From assembly GCA_020049245.1 (NCBI GenBank), contig JAIFLB010000200.1, positions 1 through 8,532 of the forward strand: 8,532 nucleotides of DNA. The letters run 5' to 3'. The notes under the pieces were generated by a model, which saw only the letters and a program-made list of their open reading frames with translations, searched no databases and was not told the origin of the DNA. Origin of the DNA: Betaproteobacteria bacterium (GTDB taxonomy: Bacteria; Pseudomonadota; Gammaproteobacteria; Burkholderiales; Thiobacillaceae). Shown one piece after another: positions 6,555-8,532 of the stretch. Position 1 is the stretch's first letter; each line of letters begins with the position of its first letter. The translations under genes and the position numbers were made by a program.

Positions 6555-6764
6555 TCAAGCAGCCTGTTTCACAGGTTGAAAGCTCAACGACATAAGCGAC
6601 TGCCCCGGCACGGCCGCAAATGCATAAGCGCGCCCCTCAAAATCCGCAAACTCCACCTCGCAGACATCCTCTTGCCACACCTCCACGACTGTTCCCACCT
6701 GGCCTCTCACCAAGCCAAGTTCTGGAATATCCTCAGTTAGCGCTACCACTTCATGTTGATGCAT
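6555..6764 (-). CDS. DUF4926 domain-containing protein
   Basis: A 69-residue protein with the DUF4926 pattern: HEVVALTEDIPELGLVRGQV, then GTVVEV at about 23-28, and EVEFADFEGRAYAF at about 36-49. This is a short, strand-rich, SH3-like-barrel type of sequence. The function is not established. The ATG at 6764 is chosen because GGAGAAG lies just upstream; an ATG at 6776 would translate that ribosome site. It begins 11 bp after the stop of the DUF6883 gene, so the two form a pair. Small acidic partner proteins next to another small gene are common in toxin-antitoxin and immunity pairs, and that is the inferred context here. Confidence 0.82.
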   Translation of the reverse strand: MHQHEVVALTEDIPELGLVRGQVGTVVEVWQEDVCEVEFADFEGRAYAFAAVPGQSLMSLSFQPVKQAA

Positions 6765-6775
6765 GTTCTTCTCCA

Positions 6776-7108
6776 TCACAGTACGAAACACGACGTCAGC
6801 CTTGGCATCACTTCATCGCGTTTGATTATCCACGCCGTACGCACTGAGGCAGGCCTGCCTTCCTTCACCACGACAAAATCCACTATGTAGCGCCGACCGT
6901 AAGGGCTGACTAATTGCTCCTGGGCTTCACAAGTGGCAACAGCTTCAAGAATTCGATCATGTAACCATGTTGCATCCATTTGCCCGACACCCAACGCTGA
7001 CATAAATACCCGTGCCTTATGACGTCCCTCTTCGTGCCTCGGATTGAGGCAGTATTCAGTCAACTTCCTGAGATCAACTACAGCCAAATGGCTATTCGGC
7101 AGCTTCAT
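6776..7108 (-). CDS. DUF6883 domain-containing protein
   Basis: A 110-residue protein matching the DUF6883 pattern: start MKLPNSHLAVVDLRKLTEYC, then HEEGRHKARVFMSALG (25-40), DATWLHDRILEAV (45-57), YGRRYIVDFVV (70-80) and an end with VRTAWIIKRDEVMPRLTSCF. The regular alternation of strands with Lys, Arg and His in conserved positions looks like a small enzyme fold, possibly a nuclease, but that is speculation. The ATG at 7108 has TGGAG 7 bases ahead and overlaps the stop of an upstream gene remnant (ATGA), which suggests former coupling to a gene now lost. It is followed at 11 bp by the DUF4926 gene. Confidence 0.82.
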   Translation of the reverse strand: MKLPNSHLAVVDLRKLTEYCLNPRHEEGRHKARVFMSALGVGQMDATWLHDRILEAVATCEAQEQLVSPYGRRYIVDFVVVKEGRPASVRTAWIIKRDEVMPRLTSCFVL

Positions 7109-7170
7109 CCAATCACTCCATTTCGGTAGAACTGGCTTGTATCGATAATCTCGAACCCCAGCTTAGCAAA
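7105..7170 (-). pseudogene. Orphan 3' end of an unidentified gene
   Basis: Read on the minus strand, this frame gives FAKLGFEIIDTSQFYRNGVI and a final G, then TGA overlapping the ATG of the DUF6883 gene (ATGA). No start belongs to it: HEPN-like sequence in a different frame stands directly upstream. It reads like the real C-terminus of a protein once coupled to DUF6883 and replaced by recombination. The family is not recognised. Confidence 0.4.
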
Positions 7171-7289
7171 TGGCAGGTGAAGCAGATCACATCGGTAGCG
7201 CCCTCAGCCATCAGCAATTCCGCCGCCTGAAGATCATGGCCCGCCTTGGTGAACAAAACCTGGGCAACTGCAAACGACCTACTTTTCAT
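7113..7289 (-). pseudogene. Truncated HEPN (HepT-like) toxin
   Basis: The 58-codon frame starts inside the end of the MNT gene (ATG at 7289, TAG of MNT at 7279-7281), the classic overlapping order of MNT-HEPN modules. Its first 40 residues match the HEPN N-terminus: FTKAGHDLQAAELLMAEGAT followed by DVICFTCH, the counterpart of the usual DVxCFHCQQ helix. After CFTCH (near 7170) similarity stops and the remaining 18 residues are out-of-frame sequence. The C-terminal helices, including the catalytic R-x4-6-H site of HEPN ribonucleases, are missing, so the toxin should be inactive. Confidence 0.7.
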
Positions 7290-7599
7290 AAAGTACCCGG
7301 CCCTCTTTCATGCAGCGCCAGACGACATGGTTAACAACGTCCCCCCACTCAGCCACTTCATCCGGGGTGACCCACAAAATATCCTTGGGAACGCCCAACC
7401 CACGCAGCGCACGATAAAGCGGCAGCGTGCGCAAATGCCTTGCCTGATCTGAAGGCTTAATCACCAGCAAATCCACATCGCTATCCTCGCGCGCATCGCC
7501 ACGCGCCCGGCTTCCGAACAACATCAATTTGTCCGGTTTGGCCACCTCAACAATCCGCTTGACGATATCCGCCAAATCATCATTTGTGATTTGTGTCAT
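7279..7599 (-). CDS. MNT-type nucleotidyltransferase, MntA-like antitoxin
   Basis: A 106-residue minimal nucleotidyltransferase. The catalytic motif is complete: FGSRARGDAREDSDVDLLVI at about 28-47, with GSRARG (29-34) and the two metal-binding aspartates of SDVDLLV (40-46); Asp73 in PKDILWV is a likely third. In HepT-MntA (type VII) modules such proteins neutralise the HEPN toxin by adding AMP to it. The ATG at 7599 is preferred because AGGAG lies 5 bases ahead; a GTG two codons earlier is less well placed. The gene overlaps the start of the HEPN frame, but that toxin is truncated here, leaving the antitoxin without its partner. Confidence 0.88.
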   Translation of the reverse strand: MTQITNDDLADIVKRIVEVAKPDKLMLFGSRARGDAREDSDVDLLVIKPSDQARHLRTLPLYRALRGLGVPKDILWVTPDEVAEWGDVVNHVVWRCMKEGRVLYEK

Positions 7600-7607
7600 T
7601 TCCACTC

Positions 7608-7703
7608 CTAGGCAACCTTGTATTTGCCTCTTGCAGTTTCAAAACCGCCGCGGCCGACTGATACACAGGATGCGCCAAGGATACAGATGGTGCGTTGTTT
7701 CAT
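7608..7703 (-). pseudogene. 5' fragment of a DUF1972-type glycosyltransferase gene
   Basis: A start codon with a good ribosome site (GCGGAGG, 7 bases before ATG at 7703) opens a 31-codon frame. Residues 1-23 (MKQRTICILG, then ASCVSVGRGGFET) align without gaps to the nucleotide-sugar glycosyltransferase start of the DUF1972 family, normally like MKxxIxILGTRGIPAxxGGFET. Similarity ends after GGFET (about 7635), and the frame stops at a TAG beside the MNT ribosome site. It lies inside the tail of the broken ParE gene. The central part of a DUF1972-type gene is seen at 8214-8532. Confidence 0.65.
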
Positions 7704-7929
7704 GCGTAAACCTCCGCATCCGCCGTGTTGTAAAGCGTCGGCATACAGCTCGACGAACATCGCCCAATACAATCTGAAAAAATGCAGGGTTTTCAGCTAC
7801 CAGACGAAGTAACTCTTCGATTTCATGAAGAAACGAAGCGCCCAATCCAGGGCGTTCGCGTTCATACCAATCGGCAGCAGCATCAAATTCTTGCCTGGCA
7901 GCCTTACGAAAAACCAGCGATAGGCTCAA
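7639..7929 (-). pseudogene. RelE/ParE family toxin with replaced C-terminus
   Basis: ParE/RelE-fold toxins act on gyrase or on ribosome-bound mRNA. Residues 1-66 are typical of the family: LVFRKAARQEFDAAADWYE, RPGLGASFLHEIEELLRLVA, ENPAFFQIVLGDVRRAVCRR and F66. Normal members then continue with a proline-tyrosine strand and a final VVVLAVFHxRR-like strand. Here both are replaced by an arginine-rich, unrelated run (TTRRMRRFTHETTHHLYP, to the stop at 7639), which is glycosyltransferase leader and start read in the wrong frame. Total length stays near normal (96), which could mislead automatic annotation. The preferred start is TTG at 7929, overlapping the antitoxin stop as TTGA; a TTG three codons upstream is possible. 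Loss of the core strands makes activity unlikely. Confidence 0.7.
7720..7733 (+). repeat. 14-bp direct repeat, copy 1 (ParE break point)
   Basis: CCGCCGTGTTGTAA, identical to copy 2 at 8357-8370 and in the same orientation. On the minus strand it begins within the last conserved codon (Phe66) of the ParE-like gene, exactly where toxin similarity ends. Confidence 0.7.
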
Positions 7930-8156
7930 CGCCGCCAACGTTTGGCCGCCTCAGCCTTGATGCTCTCCCAAGGAACCACGTCATCCGGGGATGCGTCGTC
8001 TTCCGCAACACGTTGCTCAAGCAAGCCAAACTCTGCGGGTATCGAGGAAGGCAGCCCTGCATCCACAGCCACGGTGTCCCAAATTTCCTGAACCAACGCA
8101 ATCCGTTGCTCCAAGGGCATACGTTCAATACCCAGATCGTGCATGGCTTGTCCCAT
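7926..8156 (-). CDS. Addiction-module antitoxin (PF09720 type)
   Basis: A 76-residue protein of the putative addiction module component family, usually encoded just before a RelE/ParE toxin as here. It has the expected helical N-terminal half (MPLEQRIALVQEIWDTVAVD, about 13-32), a middle part with the family's residue-to-partner helix (FGLLEQRVAEDDASP), and the hallmark C-terminal VPWESIKAEAAKRW. The ATG at 8156 has GGAG with a 4-base gap (GGAGTGAG-ATG). The stop overlaps the likely TTG start of the toxin by two bases, implying translational coupling. The antitoxin looks complete although its toxin is broken. Confidence 0.82.
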   Translation of the reverse strand: MGQAMHDLGIERMPLEQRIALVQEIWDTVAVDAGLPSSIPAEFGLLEQRVAEDDASPDDVVPWESIKAEAAKRWRR

Positions 8157-8213
8157 ATCTCACTCCAAACCAAGTGTTATCAATAGCTTTAGAGAATAAC
8201 GCGCATCCATAAA

Positions 8214-8532
8214 TCAATCCGTCCGCAGCATATCGGCCAACTCATCTTCAGACAAAACCACATCAGGTTCACGAGGATGGAAGGTGATCTTCTGCGCTGG
8301 CACCGAGCCTTTGATGACGTCCCTCAAACCCTTCAGCCGATACAGCGCGCAGAACACCGCCGTGTTGTAACCCACCCGCGTAGCCAGGTGCTTCTTGATC
8401 TCCGGATGAACCGCCACCAGATGATTGCCCAGCCAGCAGCCCGCCCAATCGTTCAACCAGAACCACAGCTTGGCCACGCCACCCCACTACAGCCTGCGCC
8501 ACGCCACGCCAACCTCATCGATGACGATGATC
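8214..8532 (-). pseudogene. Rearranged, stop-containing remnant of a DUF1972-type glycosyltransferase
   Basis: One minus-strand frame, broken by TAG at 8487-8489, carries pieces of a sugar-nucleotide glycosyltransferase. First comes VIDEVGVAWRRL, the stop, then WGGVAKLWFWLNDWAGCWLG and NHLVAVHPEIKKHLATRV: the DGxEWRRxKW region and the HLVADHPEI-type segment of the family. Next is GYNTAVFCALYRLKGLRDVI, which in intact proteins normally precedes the WRR region. Then follows VPAQKIT, which normally comes directly after HLATRV. The order is therefore B-A-C instead of A-B-C. The tail to TGA at 8214 (FHPREPDVVLSEDELADMLR) is not recognised. The only starts after the stop are GTG-type (8477). The right side runs to the window edge, so the extent of the remnant is unknown. 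Confidence 0.6.
8357..8370 (+). repeat. 14-bp direct repeat, copy 2 (glycosyltransferase block boundary)
   Basis: CCGCCGTGTTGTAA, identical to copy 1 at 7720-7733. On the minus strand it encodes YNTA at the point where the HLATRV block meets the GYNTAVF block of the glycosyltransferase remnant. Confidence 0.7.

Noticed and set aside
7782..8186. A 134-codon plus-strand open frame across the PF09720 antitoxin and ParE
   Set aside because: The minus strand encodes recognisable antitoxin and toxin families here; the plus frame shows no domain.
6409..8532. The cluster as an integron cassette array
   Set aside because: No integrase and no convincing pair of attC core sites with hairpin arms were found between the small genes.

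Overview
The window looks like a chromosomal segment of a sulfur-oxidising betaproteobacterium, probably of the Nitrosomonadales type. Three things point there: fairly GC-rich coding with betaproteobacterial-style LolC/LolD, DUF2062, YjbQ and RpfE-like proteins; a soxX-soxA pair; and a ComEC start next to DUF2062. The taxonomic call is inference from protein style, not from a search.

Bases 1 to about 6410 are ordinary, tightly packed core genome. The 5' end of comEC (DNA uptake) runs off the left edge on the minus strand and is divergent from a DUF2062 membrane protein. Then, all on the minus strand and read right to left from about 4935, come a small secreted four-cysteine protein, lolC and lolD (lipoprotein export ABC transporter, overlapping by 8 bp), soxX and soxA (the cytochrome pair that loads thiosulfate onto SoxY). 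A good sigma70-like promoter lies ahead of the small secreted gene, and two back-to-back hairpins precede lolC. Further right, yjbQ (minus) is divergent from an RpfE/phosphoglycerate-mutase-like gene (plus). The soxXA pair sits against the lolCD unit, with no soxYZB genes in view.

Bases about 6410 to 8532 are a different kind of DNA: a minus-strand mosaic of toxin-antitoxin-like genes mixed with pieces of a DUF1972-type glycosyltransferase gene. In transcription order (right to left) it holds: a rearranged, stop-containing central part of the glycosyltransferase; an intact PF09720-type antitoxin; a ParE/RelE toxin whose C-terminus has been replaced; the ribosome site and first 23 codons of a DUF1972 glycosyltransferase; an intact MNT nucleotidyltransferase (MntA-like antitoxin); a HEPN (HepT-like) toxin cut after about 40 residues; an orphan 3' gene end; and an apparently intact DUF6883-DUF4926 pair. 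In both recognisable toxin-antitoxin modules the antitoxin is complete and the toxin is broken. A 14-bp identical sequence lies at the ParE break and at a block boundary in the glycosyltransferase remnant, tying the two breakpoints together.

No RNA genes, CRISPR arrays, transposases or complete insertion sequences were recognised. No gene-free stretch exceeds 300 bases; the longest gap is 6409-6554.
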